Shown in pieces: positions 49,583 to 57,468 of a stretch of 64,000 bases of DNA. The DNA is from Clostridiales bacterium (GTDB lineage: Bacteria; Bacillota; Clostridia; Christensenellales; Aristaeellaceae). A model generated the notes under the pieces. That model was not told the DNA's origin, ran no database searches, and worked only from the letters and a program-made list of their open reading frames with translations. The stretch spans positions 186,001 to 250,000 of the forward strand of contig JALFVL010000042.1 of assembly GCA_022787165.1 (NCBI GenBank), read 5' to 3'. Position 1 is the first letter of the stretch. Each line of letters starts with the position of its first letter. The translations under genes and the position numbers were made by a program.

Positions 49583-49622
49583 GCTCCCGCCCTCCGGCCT
49601 GCGCAGCCGGAAGGCGGGGAGC
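49583..49622 (-). terminator. Terminator of the TRAP/sugar-acid operon
   Basis: GCTCCCCGCCTTCCGGC pairs with GCCGGAGGGCGGGAGC around a short loop, then CGTTTGCGTTTT on the minus strand, just after the dctM stop. Confidence 0.85.
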
Positions 49623-49627
49623 AGCGC

Positions 49628-50914
49628 TCAGTAGATCAGGTTGACCAGGAAGGTCGAGTAGACAGGTACAAAGGTCAGGAACAGGAGATCGACCGCGCAC
49701 AGCAGATAGAACGGCACGGCCTCCCGGATGAAATCCTTCGTCTTGCACTCCGTCACGCCGCAAACGACGAACATCAGCGTGCCCATCGGCGGGGTGAACG
49801 CGCCGATCATGTTCGCGAAGATGAACATGACTGCGAAGTGAATCGGATCGATGCCATAGGCCGCCGCAACCGGCGCGAACAGCGGCACCAGGATGATCAT
49901 GGAGGCGTTGCCCTCGATGAACATGCCCACAATGATCAGGAAGATGTCCACGGCGACCATGAAGACCCACTTGTTGTTGATCGTCGCGACCATCCACTGC
50001 GTCAGGCGCTGGGGGAGCTGCTCCTTGGTCAGGATCCAGGAGAACGTGCTCGCCGCCGCGACAATCAGCAGGATGGAGCAGGTCGTCAGCAGCGTCTCCT
50101 GCACGGCCTTGAGGAAGTCCTGAAACGACAGCTCACGGTACAGGATGCCCAGCAGCAGCGCGTACATGCAGGCCACGGAGCCGGCCTCGGTCGCCGTGAA
50201 GATGCCGATGCGGATGCCGCCGATGATGATGACGGGCAGCAGCAGCGGCAGGAACGCGGGCCTGAGCGCGCCCATGAGCATCCTCGAGCTCATCTTCTCC
50301 CTGCGGATGGAGCCATAGCCGCGCTTTTTCGAGATCACGGAGACGATTGCCATCATGGAGGCGCACAGCAGCACGCCCGGGCCGATGCCCGCGACGAAGA
50401 GCTTGCCGATGGAGATGTTGGCGATGCAGCCATAGAGGATCAGGCAGATTCCCGGCGGGATGAGCGGCGTGATCATCGAGGAGGCCGCCGTGACGACCGC
50501 GGAGAAGGGCTTGGAGAAGCCGCCGCGCTCCATCTCGGGCACGAGCATCTTGGCCTCCATCGCGGCATCCGCCAGCGCGGAGCCGGACAGGCCGCCCATC
50601 AGCGTGGAGAGCAGGACGTTGACCTGCGCCAGACCGCCGTGCATCCTGCCGGTGAGCACCTTGCAAAAGTCCATGATGCGGCGGGTCACGCCGGTGTAAT
50701 TCATCAGCGCGCCCGCGCAGACGAAGAACGGAATCGCCAGCAGCGAGATGCCCTCGCAGCCCGTGATGGCCTGCTGAGCGAAGACCATGAAGTTTGTGCT
50801 CGGCGTCAGCACAAAATACGCGGCGGACGCGCCGAGCACGGCGATGAACACCGGCACCTTGAGAAAGAGCAGCGCCAGCAGAAGGACGATCATGACAAGG
50901 ACTGCTGTACTCAC
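49628..50914 (-). CDS. dctM: TRAP transporter large permease, DctM type
   Basis: The 428-residue, about 12-helix subunit of a TRAP transporter performs Na+-coupled uptake of an acidic substrate. Typical features are FIAVLGASAAYF, GLSGSALADAAMEAKMLVPEM and ITPLIPPGICLILYG, with FIEGNASMIILVPLFAPV later. The ATG overlaps the dctQ stop by four bases. It is the last gene of the dehydratase-dehydrogenase-dctPQM operon, so the substrate is probably a hexuronate or aldonate. Confidence 0.95.
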   Translation of the reverse strand: MSTAVLVMIVLLLALLFLKVPVFIAVLGASAAYFVLTPSTNFMVFAQQAITGCEGISLLAIPFFVCAGALMNYTGVTRRIMDFCKVLTGRMHGGLAQVNVLLSTLMGGLSGSALADAAMEAKMLVPEMERGGFSKPFSAVVTAASSMITPLIPPGICLILYGCIANISIGKLFVAGIGPGVLLCASMMAIVSVISKKRGYGSIRREKMSSRMLMGALRPAFLPLLLPVIIIGGIRIGIFTATEAGSVACMYALLLGILYRELSFQDFLKAVQETLLTTCSILLIVAAASTFSWILTKEQLPQRLTQWMVATINNKWVFMVAVDIFLIIVGMFIEGNASMIILVPLFAPVAAAYGIDPIHFAVMFIFANMIGAFTPPMGTLMFVVCGVTECKTKDFIREAVPFYLLCAVDLLFLTFVPVYSTFLVNLIY

Positions 50915-51414
50915 GGGGTTTCCTCCTTCCGCGTTCTGCGCTCCTTCACCCTGCGCCAGAGCATGACCGCGTAGCTGATCATCATCAGCACGGCGGACAC
51001 GGGGCCGATGCCGTAGATGTAGGCATAGGGAATGCCCAGCATCGGGGTGCAGCGCCGCGTCTTCAGGAAGAGCTGAACATATTTGATGGACGAGCGCAGG
51101 AAATAGATCAGCACCGCATAGACGACGATTGCGATCAGCACCTCAACCACCCGCTGCGCCTTCTCGGGGAGCGAATCGACGACAATCTCGATGGCCACAT
51201 GGCTGCCCCGGCGGAAGGCCACGCCCGCGACGAGGAAGGCGATCCAGACCATCGCGGCAAGCTGCATCTCCTCCAGCCAGTTGAACGGCGCGTTGAACAG
51301 ATAGCGCGCAAACACGCCCAGGAAGGTGCTCAGCACCAGCGCCGTCAGGATGACGCCCGCCAGAACCATCTCGATATTGTCAAGGATCTTCCACAGGATG
51401 TTTTTCTTTTTCAC
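50911..51414 (-). CDS. dctQ: TRAP transporter small permease, DctQ type
   Basis: A 167-residue protein with four helices, the small membrane subunit of the TRAP system. FARYLFNAPFNWLEEMQLAAMVWIAFLVAG and FRRGSHVAIEIVVD are family hallmarks. A GTG at 51414 is taken as start because GAGGTGA stands about five bases before it; the ATG at 51474 lies inside the strong hairpin region after dctP. Confidence 0.92.
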   Translation of the reverse strand: MKKKNILWKILDNIEMVLAGVILTALVLSTFLGVFARYLFNAPFNWLEEMQLAAMVWIAFLVAGVAFRRGSHVAIEIVVDSLPEKAQRVVEVLIAIVVYAVLIYFLRSSIKYVQLFLKTRRCTPMLGIPYAYIYGIGPVSAVLMMISYAVMLWRRVKERRTRKEETP

Positions 51415-51435
51415 TTGCGTCACCTCGGAAAAGAG

Positions 51436-51481
51436 CGGCGGCCCGCCCGGGAACGAATGCATGTTCCCGGGCATGCCGCCG
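51436..51481 (-). other. Long hairpin between dctP and dctQ
   Basis: CGGCGGC pairs with GCCGCCG and CCCGGGAAC with GTTCCCGGG in one stem without a T-run. Such structures often protect the upstream mRNA or partly stop transcription, so that the binding protein exceeds the permease. Confidence 0.75.
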
Positions 51482-51494
51482 CCTCATGTTTCGT

Positions 51495-52490
51495 TTACTT
51501 GCCCATCGCGGCGCGGACGGTCTCGTAAAGGTTCTCGGACCAGCCGAACTCGTCGCCCAGGTCGTAGAAGGAGAGCGCGGCCTCCTGCCAGAGCGCCATC
51601 TGCTCGTCGGTCAGCTCGGTGATCTCAACGCCCGCCTCGATCATCTTCTGCTTGTAGCCGTCGATGGCCGCCTCCTGCAGCTCGTTGTTGTACAGGCCCG
51701 CCTCATTGCCGGTCTTGACCAGCAGCTCCTGCTGCTCGGCGGTCAGGCTGTTGAACCAGTCGGCGCCCGCGCACCAGGTCGTGAAGTTCTTGATGTGGCC
51801 GGTCATCAGGATGTACTTGTTGACCTCCTGGAAGCTGCGGCCGTAGAGCGTGGACAGCGGGTTCTCGACGCCGTCGATGGTGCCCATCTGCAGCGCCTGA
51901 TAGACCTCGCCCAGATCCATGCCGATGGCGGTCGCGCCCAGCGCGTTGAAGCCCTCCATGTAGATCTTCGCGTTGGCCAGGCGGATCTTCATGCCTTTGA
52001 GGTCCTCAGGCAGGACGACCTTCTTGTTGGTCATCAGCTCGCGCTCGCCATAGATCCAGTTGGAGGAGATCAGCTTGAGACCGCAGGCCTCGAGCTTCTC
52101 GCTCTGCTCGGCATACCAGTCGCTGTCAAGCAGCGTCCAGACGTCGTCCCAGCTGCCGAAGAAGAACGGGCCGTACATGATGCCCATATCCGGCACGCCG
52201 TAGTCCGCGTAGAACGCGCCGTCGGCGATGGTGATGATGTTTTCGCCCATGACCATCTGGTCGATCAGCTCGTTCTTGGAGCCGAGCGCGCTGTTGGCGA
52301 AGAGGTTGATGTGCATCGTGCCGCCGGACTGCTCGTCAAGCAGCTCCTGCCACTTGACCAGCGCCTGGCCGATCGGCTCCTCGAGCGTGTTCTCGAAGCC
52401 GATGTTGATCTCGAGGACGTCATCCGCCAGGGCGAGGGCGCACGCAAGCGCCATCACGAGGGCCAGCACGAGAGTCAGGGTCTTTTTCAT
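51495..52490 (-). CDS. dctP: TRAP transporter substrate-binding protein, DctP type
   Basis: The 331-residue exported binding protein starts with a signal peptide (MKKTLTLVLALVMALACALA); the Cys at 17 does not sit in a good lipobox. The DctP fold is shown by GMKIRLANAKIYMEGFNALGATAIGMDLGEVYQALQMGTIDGVENP, which contains the conserved Arg that binds the substrate carboxylate. It is followed by a stabilising hairpin and the two permease genes. Neighbouring enzymes suggest a sugar-acid ligand. Confidence 0.95.
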   Translation of the reverse strand: MKKTLTLVLALVMALACALALADDVLEINIGFENTLEEPIGQALVKWQELLDEQSGGTMHINLFANSALGSKNELIDQMVMGENIITIADGAFYADYGVPDMGIMYGPFFFGSWDDVWTLLDSDWYAEQSEKLEACGLKLISSNWIYGERELMTNKKVVLPEDLKGMKIRLANAKIYMEGFNALGATAIGMDLGEVYQALQMGTIDGVENPLSTLYGRSFQEVNKYILMTGHIKNFTTWCAGADWFNSLTAEQQELLVKTGNEAGLYNNELQEAAIDGYKQKMIEAGVEITELTDEQMALWQEAALSFYDLGDEFGWSENLYETVRAAMGK

Positions 52491-52511
52491 AGAGAATACC
52501 TTCCTTTCTTT

Positions 52512-53525
52512 TTAAAACTCAAGCTCCATCTTCACGATTGAGCCTGCATTTTCATGGAGACAGGCAAACGCCTCAGGCGCCTGCGCCGCAGGGAACGTGC
52601 GCGTGATCAGGCTGCTCAGATCGACCCGGCCCTCCCGGACGTATTGCATGGTCTGCGCGAAGTCCGCGCGCGTCGCGGCGCGCGAGCCCATCAGGCACAG
52701 TTCCTTCTTCTGGAGCAGCGTGAAATTGAATTTGGCAGGCTGCTTGCTCACGCCAATCTGCACCATGCGCCCCCTCGGGGCAGCCGCGTCGACGCATGCG
52801 CAGAACGACGCCGGCACGCCCGCCGCCTCGACGGTCACGTCAAAGCCATCGCCCCGTGTGATGTCCGCGGCGGCCGCGGCGATGCTGCCGTCGCCCTCAT
52901 TGAGCAGGCAGCCATCCACAGGGAAGTGGTCGCGGACAAACGCCAGCTTGTCCGGCGCGATGTCGGCGATGTATACCCTGGCGCCCTGCAGCTTCGCCGT
53001 GACCGCCGCGAGGATGCCGATGGCGCCCGCACCCATCACGAGCACGCGCTCACCGGGGACGATCTCCGCCCGAGAAACGCCGTGATGACTGATGCAGAAC
53101 GGCTCCACGAGCGCCAGCTCGCGTGGGTCGATGCCCTCGCCGCCGTAGACGCGCTCCGTCGGCACGGTGATGTAGTCCGCGAAAGCGCCCTCGCGCTGCA
53201 CGCCCATCGTCTGGTTGTTCGCGCAGCAGTGGACGAAGCCGCGGCGGCAGGCATAGCAGGTTCCGCAGTTGAAGTAGGGATTGCAGGTCACGAGCTGGCC
53301 GGGGCGCAGGGATGGGCTGTCCGTCTCCACGACGACGGCGGAGAACTCATGGCCAATGGTCCGGGGATAGGTGATGTAAAAGTTCGCCCCGCGATAGGCG
53401 CCCAGATCGCTGCCGCAGATGCCGCCGTAGAGCAGCCTCAGAAGGGTTTCCCCCTCGCGCCGCTTCGGCATCTCCGCCTCCTGCACCTGGATATGGCCGG
53501 GCTCCGTGAGCACAATGCGTTTCAT
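52512..53525 (-). CDS. Zinc-dependent alcohol dehydrogenase family, sugar-acid dehydrogenase-like
   Basis: A 337-residue medium-chain dehydrogenase. Catalytic zinc ligands are in GGICGSDLGAY (Cys) and IGHEF (His-Glu), structural zinc Cys in NPYFNCGTCYACRRGFVHCC, and the NAD site is VLVMGAGAIGILAA. It resembles L-gulonate or L-galactonate 5-dehydrogenase types (LgoD/YjjN), and its place between an enolase-superfamily dehydratase and a TRAP transporter fits oxidation of a hexonate. Substrate not proven. Confidence 0.88.
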   Translation of the reverse strand: MKRIVLTEPGHIQVQEAEMPKRREGETLLRLLYGGICGSDLGAYRGANFYITYPRTIGHEFSAVVVETDSPSLRPGQLVTCNPYFNCGTCYACRRGFVHCCANNQTMGVQREGAFADYITVPTERVYGGEGIDPRELALVEPFCISHHGVSRAEIVPGERVLVMGAGAIGILAAVTAKLQGARVYIADIAPDKLAFVRDHFPVDGCLLNEGDGSIAAAAADITRGDGFDVTVEAAGVPASFCACVDAAAPRGRMVQIGVSKQPAKFNFTLLQKKELCLMGSRAATRADFAQTMQYVREGRVDLSSLITRTFPAAQAPEAFACLHENAGSIVKMELEF

Positions 53526-53545
53526 GGCCTTGCTTCTGCCCTCTC

Positions 53546-54640
53546 TCAGTCCTTCACCGGCACAAGCGCCTCCGGCTTAAAGCGGAAGCCCCAGCCCGCG
53601 CCCTCGCGCGGATAGGCAAAGCCGTTCTCGATGCGCATCGTGTTGTCGATGATGTCGTCGATCCAGTCAAAGGACTCCGCGCCATAGGGCTTGCGCACCG
53701 TGCAAAGCAGCGGCACATCGTAATCCTTGTAGTAATGCGGCAGGACGGGGATGTTGTAGGCCTCTGCCAGCGCCGCGCTGTCGCGCCAGGCGTCCACGCC
53801 GCCCAGGCGAATGAGGTCGGGCTGCCACAGATCAAGCGCGCGGCGGCCGATCAGCTCGCGCAGCGCCACGGTGCTGTACTCGCGCTCGCCCATCGCCAGC
53901 GAAATCTTTGTCTTGCTGTGAATGGTCGCGTAGCCCTCGAAGTCGGTGTTGACGACCGGCTCCTCGAACCAGAAGATGCCCAGATTCTCCGCCTGATGGA
54001 TCAGCTTGACTGCGCTGGGCACGTCCATGCCCTGGTTGGCGTCCATCATGATCTTCACATCCGGGCCCAGCGCCTCACGGCACTTGGTCAGGCGCTCGAT
54101 GTCCCGGCCAATGCCGTCAGGATGGCCGACCTTGATTTTGACCGCCGTGAAGCCGCGGGACTTGTAATCAAGCACCTCGTCAAGCAGCTCCGCGTCGGTA
54201 TAGCTGATCCATCCGCCGCTGCCGTAGACCGGGATTTTCCGGGCGCTGCCGCCCATGACCTTCCAAATCGGCTGGCCCAGTGTGCGGCACCAGGCATCCC
54301 ACATGGCGGTATTGAGCGTCGCCAGCGCCCAGCGCTGGATGCCCACGATGCCGAAATACTCGCTCTCGATCTCGTAATCCTTCTGCACGCGCAGCATCTC
54401 GTTGATGTGATAATCGCGCGCGAGGATGAAATGGCGCAGATCCTTGAGCGCGCCCTCAATGGCGTTGGGGCTATAGTGGAAGGAGAGCAGGTTGCCCTGT
54501 CCGACCACGCCGCCCTCTGTCTCGACCTCGACCACATAGAACGCAATCTTGGAAATGTCGTGTGTGGAATCTGCGATCGGCTTGGAGATTTTGGAAATCG
54601 CCGAGTAGATGCGCATGTCCTTGATCCGGGTTGTCTCCAT
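53546..54640 (-). CDS. Enolase-superfamily sugar-acid dehydratase (mandelate racemase/muconate lactonizing enzyme family)
   Basis: A 364-residue TIM-barrel enzyme that abstracts a proton alpha to a carboxylate. Metal ligands are MMDANQG (Asp), FWFEEPV (Glu) and AMGEREYS (Glu); catalytic Lys residues are in AVKIKVG (KxK) and the base His in LPHYYKDYD. Such enzymes dehydrate mannonate, galactonate, gluconate, gulonate or similar acids. The start at 54640 has GGAGG eight bases upstream. It leads the operon with the dehydrogenase and TRAP genes. The exact acid cannot be named. Confidence 0.9.
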   Translation of the reverse strand: METTRIKDMRIYSAISKISKPIADSTHDISKIAFYVVEVETEGGVVGQGNLLSFHYSPNAIEGALKDLRHFILARDYHINEMLRVQKDYEIESEYFGIVGIQRWALATLNTAMWDAWCRTLGQPIWKVMGGSARKIPVYGSGGWISYTDAELLDEVLDYKSRGFTAVKIKVGHPDGIGRDIERLTKCREALGPDVKIMMDANQGMDVPSAVKLIHQAENLGIFWFEEPVVNTDFEGYATIHSKTKISLAMGEREYSTVALRELIGRRALDLWQPDLIRLGGVDAWRDSAALAEAYNIPVLPHYYKDYDVPLLCTVRKPYGAESFDWIDDIIDNTMRIENGFAYPREGAGWGFRFKPEALVPVKD

Positions 54641-55055
54641 AAAAACCGCCTCCATAACTGATATATCTATTTTCCGGCATCTGCGATTTGCTGCCGCAGG
54701 ATTCGGCGCTTTATCGGGAATTAACCGACGATTTTCTTGCATCTTGCGGTCGTTTTCCCGCGCCCCTCATTCAATTTCCCCTTCTCTGATATGTCAGTAG
54801 CATCATAGCATATTATTGGACGTATTGCAATATTATTCTGAAATTTTTTATCAAATTTCTTCTCCTCTCCTTCCAGTTGCCAACCTTTTGAATGATTTTA
54901 CGCTCATTTTTTTATTATCGCTTTCGTCACCATTTAATATGATATATCAGTATCGGCAGGATGTCAGAAGGATTTCCGTCTTCGCCATCGAATTTGTATA
55001 AAATCCGGCTTTTTTTGCTGCCGGACGAGCCATCCCTTGACACAGGAGGTTGCCC
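54641..55055. promoter_or_regulatory. AT-rich divergent region with repeated GATATATC-like sites
   Basis: This 415-bp region is far richer in A and T than its surroundings. The dehydratase promoter is TTGCAA (54830-54825) and TATGAT (54807-54802) on the minus strand, 17 bases apart. Three similar sites occur: CTGATATATC (54658-54667), palindromic CTGATATGTCAG (54786-54797, covering the predicted start) and TGATATATCAG (54940-54950). They are likely operators for the divergent GntR protein. The gntR ribosome site CAGGAGGT is at 55043-55050. Confidence 0.65.
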
Positions 55056-55700
55056 ATGCCAGAGCTCTCGCAGGAATGCGCCACGCAGTCCCAGCAGGTT
55101 TACGTCTACCTCAAAAACGCGATCTACAACTGCAAATACATGCCCGGTCAGGAGATTTCGGAAAAGAAGCTCTTTGCCGAGCTGCCCTTTGGACGCACGC
55201 CCATCCGCGAGACGCTGCTGCAGCTGCAAAAGGAGGATCTCGTGGAGATCTATCCGCGCCGCGGCATGCGCATCTCCCCGATCACAGACGAGCTGGTCAA
55301 CAACCTCTATCAGACGCGCAAGCTGATTGAGCCCAACGTGGCGGTCGCCTACTGCTCGCTCTATCCCAAGCGCAGGCTGTTTGAATATGAGCAGTCGCTG
55401 CGCTATTCCGGCAATATGACGGACGAGGAGTTTTACGCGCTGGATATCGAGTTTCACACCTTCCTGATCGATTCCACGCAAAACAAGATGCTCTCCTCCA
55501 TCTTTTCCAACCTGATGTGGCATCAGTACCGGCTCGCCATCTACGCCGCCATGCTCCACAAGAACAAGCGCGAGGCCAACGACCCCGAGCATCTGCGCAT
55601 CATCCATGCCATCCTCGAGGAAAACCCTGCCGAAATCCGCAGCGCCATCATCCAGCACATCAACAGCTCGATGATCGCCTCGCTCAAATCTCTGGAGTGA
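55056..55700 (+). CDS. GntR-family regulator with FCD effector domain
   Basis: A 214-residue regulator: N-terminal GntR winged helix (about 12-75: VYVYLKNAIYN, FGRTPIRETLLQLQKEDLVEIYPRRGM) and a helical FCD domain (about 80-210) in which the conserved Asp and His residues (LDIEFHTFLID, HLRIIHAIL) bind a metal and an organic acid. It is divergent from the dehydratase-TRAP operon and is its likely regulator, with three similar sites in the intergenic region. The ATG at 55056 follows AGGAGGT. Confidence 0.92.
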   Translation: MPELSQECATQSQQVYVYLKNAIYNCKYMPGQEISEKKLFAELPFGRTPIRETLLQLQKEDLVEIYPRRGMRISPITDELVNNLYQTRKLIEPNVAVAYCSLYPKRRLFEYEQSLRYSGNMTDEEFYALDIEFHTFLIDSTQNKMLSSIFSNLMWHQYRLAIYAAMLHKNKREANDPEHLRIIHAILEENPAEIRSAIIQHINSSMIASLKSLE

Positions 55701-56148
55701 AGCAGCGCTGTCCTGCCGCAGCTTCAGCGCGCAGGCAGAAGGAAAGCCGCAAAAGATTGCGCCGCAGGGCTTGCAGCCTTCGGCCCTTTTCCCGATGACA
55801 GGAGCGCCAAGGGACCACATGAGGTTCATCATGGGCTTTCGCGAGGATTTTATTTGAAGCGCGGCGTCTGCGTCCCAGCATGTTGAGACGGTCCGCCTGA
55901 TGTCCGCAAAAGAGAAATACATGGCGAAAAGTATCGTATTTACGGGCTTTTTTGAGATTAGACAATAGCTCATGAAAGTCCGTATTTCTTATATTGAAAC
56001 ATGGCTGCTGTAAAACAGGTCAGAGGGTTTGGGCTGTGGATTCGATGTCGTGGGTTGTGACACCAGGATGACCGTTAAGCAGGTCGCCTGGCACATGGAT
56101 GTACCTGTTGATTATGTAAATGATTGTTTTAATATAGAGGAGAAGACC
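55701..56148. other. Intergenic region with competing inverted repeats
   Basis: This 448-bp stretch has no convincing gene. At 55914-55988 GAAATAC can pair either with GTATTT (55936-55941) or with GTATTTC (55982-55988), and ACGGGCTTT (55942-55950) with AAAGTCCGT (55975-55983), giving mutually exclusive stems. From 56068 the frame of the next gene is open and would read MTVKQVAWHMDVP, without a ribosome site, possibly a gene remnant. Confidence 0.45.
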
Positions 56149-56358
56149 ATGAGCAAATATGATAAACTCTGGAAAAGTATTCAGAATAGACAAGAAAAAT
56201 CTTTCAAATTGACTTTTGACGAGATTGCCGAGATTTCCGGAGTTCCTCTAGACCATTCATTTTTGAGGTATAAAAAGGAACTTTTGGAGTATGGTTATCA
56301 AGTTGGAAGGATTTCAATGAAAGAGCAAACAGTTATATTCAGCAAACTTGAAGGGTAA
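56149..56358 (+). CDS. Small conserved protein of unknown function (69 aa), AT-rich
   Basis: A 69-residue basic protein: YDKLWKSIQ, SFKLTFDEIAEISGVPLDHSF and KKELLEYGYQVGRISMKEQTV. I recall similar small proteins in Clostridia with the 'FKLTFDEIxxIxGxPxDHSFLxYKKEL' pattern, without known function; a small winged-helix-like fold is possible. GAGGAGA stands before the ATG. Its base composition (many AAA, AAT, TTT codons) differs sharply from neighbouring genes, pointing to recent acquisition. Confidence 0.75.
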   Translation: MSKYDKLWKSIQNRQEKSFKLTFDEIAEISGVPLDHSFLRYKKELLEYGYQVGRISMKEQTVIFSKLEG

Positions 56359-56389
56359 AAACTGGATAAAGAAACAATTCCTTACGTCG

Positions 56390-56521
56390 ATGGAAGCATT
56401 GGTAATAAACCAATACAACGAGCGCTCCGTCCATGTGGACTGTCAGACGCAGAAGCGCGCCGTCAAAGACTCCGCCCTCTGGTACATGCGCGTCATGGAG
56501 AGCAATGGCACCCTCCCCTGA
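56390..56521 (+). CDS. Possible 43-residue ORF or gene remnant
   Basis: An ATG frame reading MEALVINQYNERSV, DCQTQKRAVKDSALWYMR and MESNGTLP with codon use like the GC-rich background. No ribosome site is seen and I do not recognise the sequence; it may be the C-terminal end of a lost larger gene. It begins 31 bases after the AT-rich gene. Confidence 0.35.
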   Translation: MEALVINQYNERSVHVDCQTQKRAVKDSALWYMRVMESNGTLP

Positions 56522-56552
56522 TCGGTCGGAGGAGGAATCCCGCCCATGCAAA

Positions 56553-56580
56553 GGACGCCCGGGCAACTGCCCGGGCGTCC
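56553..56580 (-). terminator. Hairpin after the small membrane protein gene
   Basis: GGACGCCCGGGCA pairs with TGCCCGGGCGTCC around a two-base loop, 15 bases after the stop at 56596 and followed by TTTGC on the minus strand. Confidence 0.6.
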
Positions 56581-56595
56581 CATATGATTTCTGCA

Positions 56596-56718
56596 TTATT
56601 TCTGCGCGGCCTGTTCCTCTCGCATCTGCATCACCCCTGCGCAGACGACAAACGCAAAGCTCAGCACCACAATCGGCAGACCCAGGCCGAACATCAGACA
56701 CATTTCAAGCGCACTCAT
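56596..56718 (-). CDS. Single-span membrane miniprotein (40 aa)
   Basis: A 40-residue frame: MSALEMCLMFGLGLPIVVLS then a hydrophobic stretch to about residue 28, and a charged tail QMREEQAAQK. The ATG follows a GGAGGG box by eight bases and lies inside the last 14 bases of the upstream HTH gene in another frame, so it is translationally coupled. The good ribosome site, single transmembrane span and overlap make it a likely real gene. Function unknown; it could anchor or modulate the HTH protein. Confidence 0.65.
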   Translation of the reverse strand: MSALEMCLMFGLGLPIVVLSFAFVVCAGVMQMREEQAAQK

Positions 56719-57112
56719 GACCATTTCCCTCCGTCTTTTTCCCTTCGTCCTTCCCGGCTTCCCGGGCCTTTTCCGCCCGTCCCCCGCGCGTGTGCGCGCC
56801 GGGCTGCCGGGTCGTCAGATACCGCGCGATGCTGCGCACGTCCACGCGCCGCCCCTCGCATCCGCCCAGAATCCTGCCGTCGGCGAGCATGGCATACACC
56901 GTCACCCGGGTGACGCCGAGGATCCGGGAAGCGACCGTCTTGTCCACGTATTCGCCGTAGCGCACAAGCAGCTCCTTTTCCTTGTCGCTTCGGGCCTTCT
57001 CGCTCTCGGAAAGCGTCTGACGCGCGCGTTCCTCGAGTTCAAACACGCGCCGCTCCAGCTCTTCCATCCGCCTGTCGTTTGCCTCATCCATCTTTCTTGC
57101 GATTGCTTCCAT
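56705..57112 (-). CDS. Coiled-coil protein with excisionase-like helix-turn-helix
   Basis: A 135-residue protein: a charged coiled coil (about 1-60, rich in Glu, Arg, Lys), then a MerR/excisionase-like DNA-binding segment (TVASRILGVTRVTVYAMLADGRILGGCEGRRVDVRSIARYL, about 63-105), and a basic tail (AHTRGGRAEKAREAGKDEGKK). Start 57112 has GGAAAGGGG upstream. It is divergent from the LexA-like repressor and overlaps the miniprotein gene. The combination suggests an accessory element regulator rather than a true Xis. Confidence 0.7.
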   Translation of the reverse strand: MEAIARKMDEANDRRMEELERRVFELEERARQTLSESEKARSDKEKELLVRYGEYVDKTVASRILGVTRVTVYAMLADGRILGGCEGRRVDVRSIARYLTTRQPGAHTRGGRAEKAREAGKDEGKKTEGNGHECA

Positions 57113-57284
57113 GATCCGTCCCCTTTCCTCCCGAGATTGAGTATTCGCTTGGGTGATTCTATTCATCCACATTTTCCGTTATTTGAGTGATTTTCATTCG
57201 GCGATTCTCCATTTTCATCAAATATATGCTGAAAATCCGCTATAATTCTCCACCGATTGCGAATCGCGGTTCTTTTCCGCCGAA

Positions 57285-57405
57285 TTCGTCACTCGTTTGG
57301 CGACGAATTCATTCTAGCACGGGAACGCACGTTCGTCAATCATTTGGTGACAAATTTTGTTGGAGTTTTTTTTGTGTTGCATTTGGCGACTTGCTCGGGT
57401 ATAAT
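57285..57405 (+). promoter_or_regulatory. Three related operators and the promoter of the LexA/CI-like repressor
   Basis: Two 23-bp sites follow one pattern, TTCGTCA-N-TC-R-TTTGGYGACRAA: 57285-57307 and 57332-57354. A weaker third at 57371-57393 keeps the TTTGGCGAC half and overlaps the -35. The promoter is TTGCAT (57377-57382) and TATAAT (57400-57405), 17 bases apart. Autorepression by the downstream XRE-S24 protein is likely. Confidence 0.72.
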
Positions 57406-57468
57406 GAAGCTGTCAGAGACTGCCGGCCGTCGGCTGTGTATTCCGTTTTGCCGCAAGGAGGGATTGAG

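Noticed and set aside
55914-55988. Possible retron or group II intron-like RNA
   Set aside because: Competing hairpins exist, but no reverse transcriptase gene or conserved msr/msd or domain V features are seen nearby.
56029-56148. N-terminal extension of the 69-residue AT-rich protein
   Set aside because: The frame is open upstream but the GAGGAGA site directly before the ATG at 56149 and the recalled family length favour the shorter protein.
57187-57468. Longer start for the XRE-S24 repressor
   Set aside because: The in-frame extension would run through three operators and the promoter; the ATG at 57469 has AAGGAGGG and gives a normal helix-turn-helix start.
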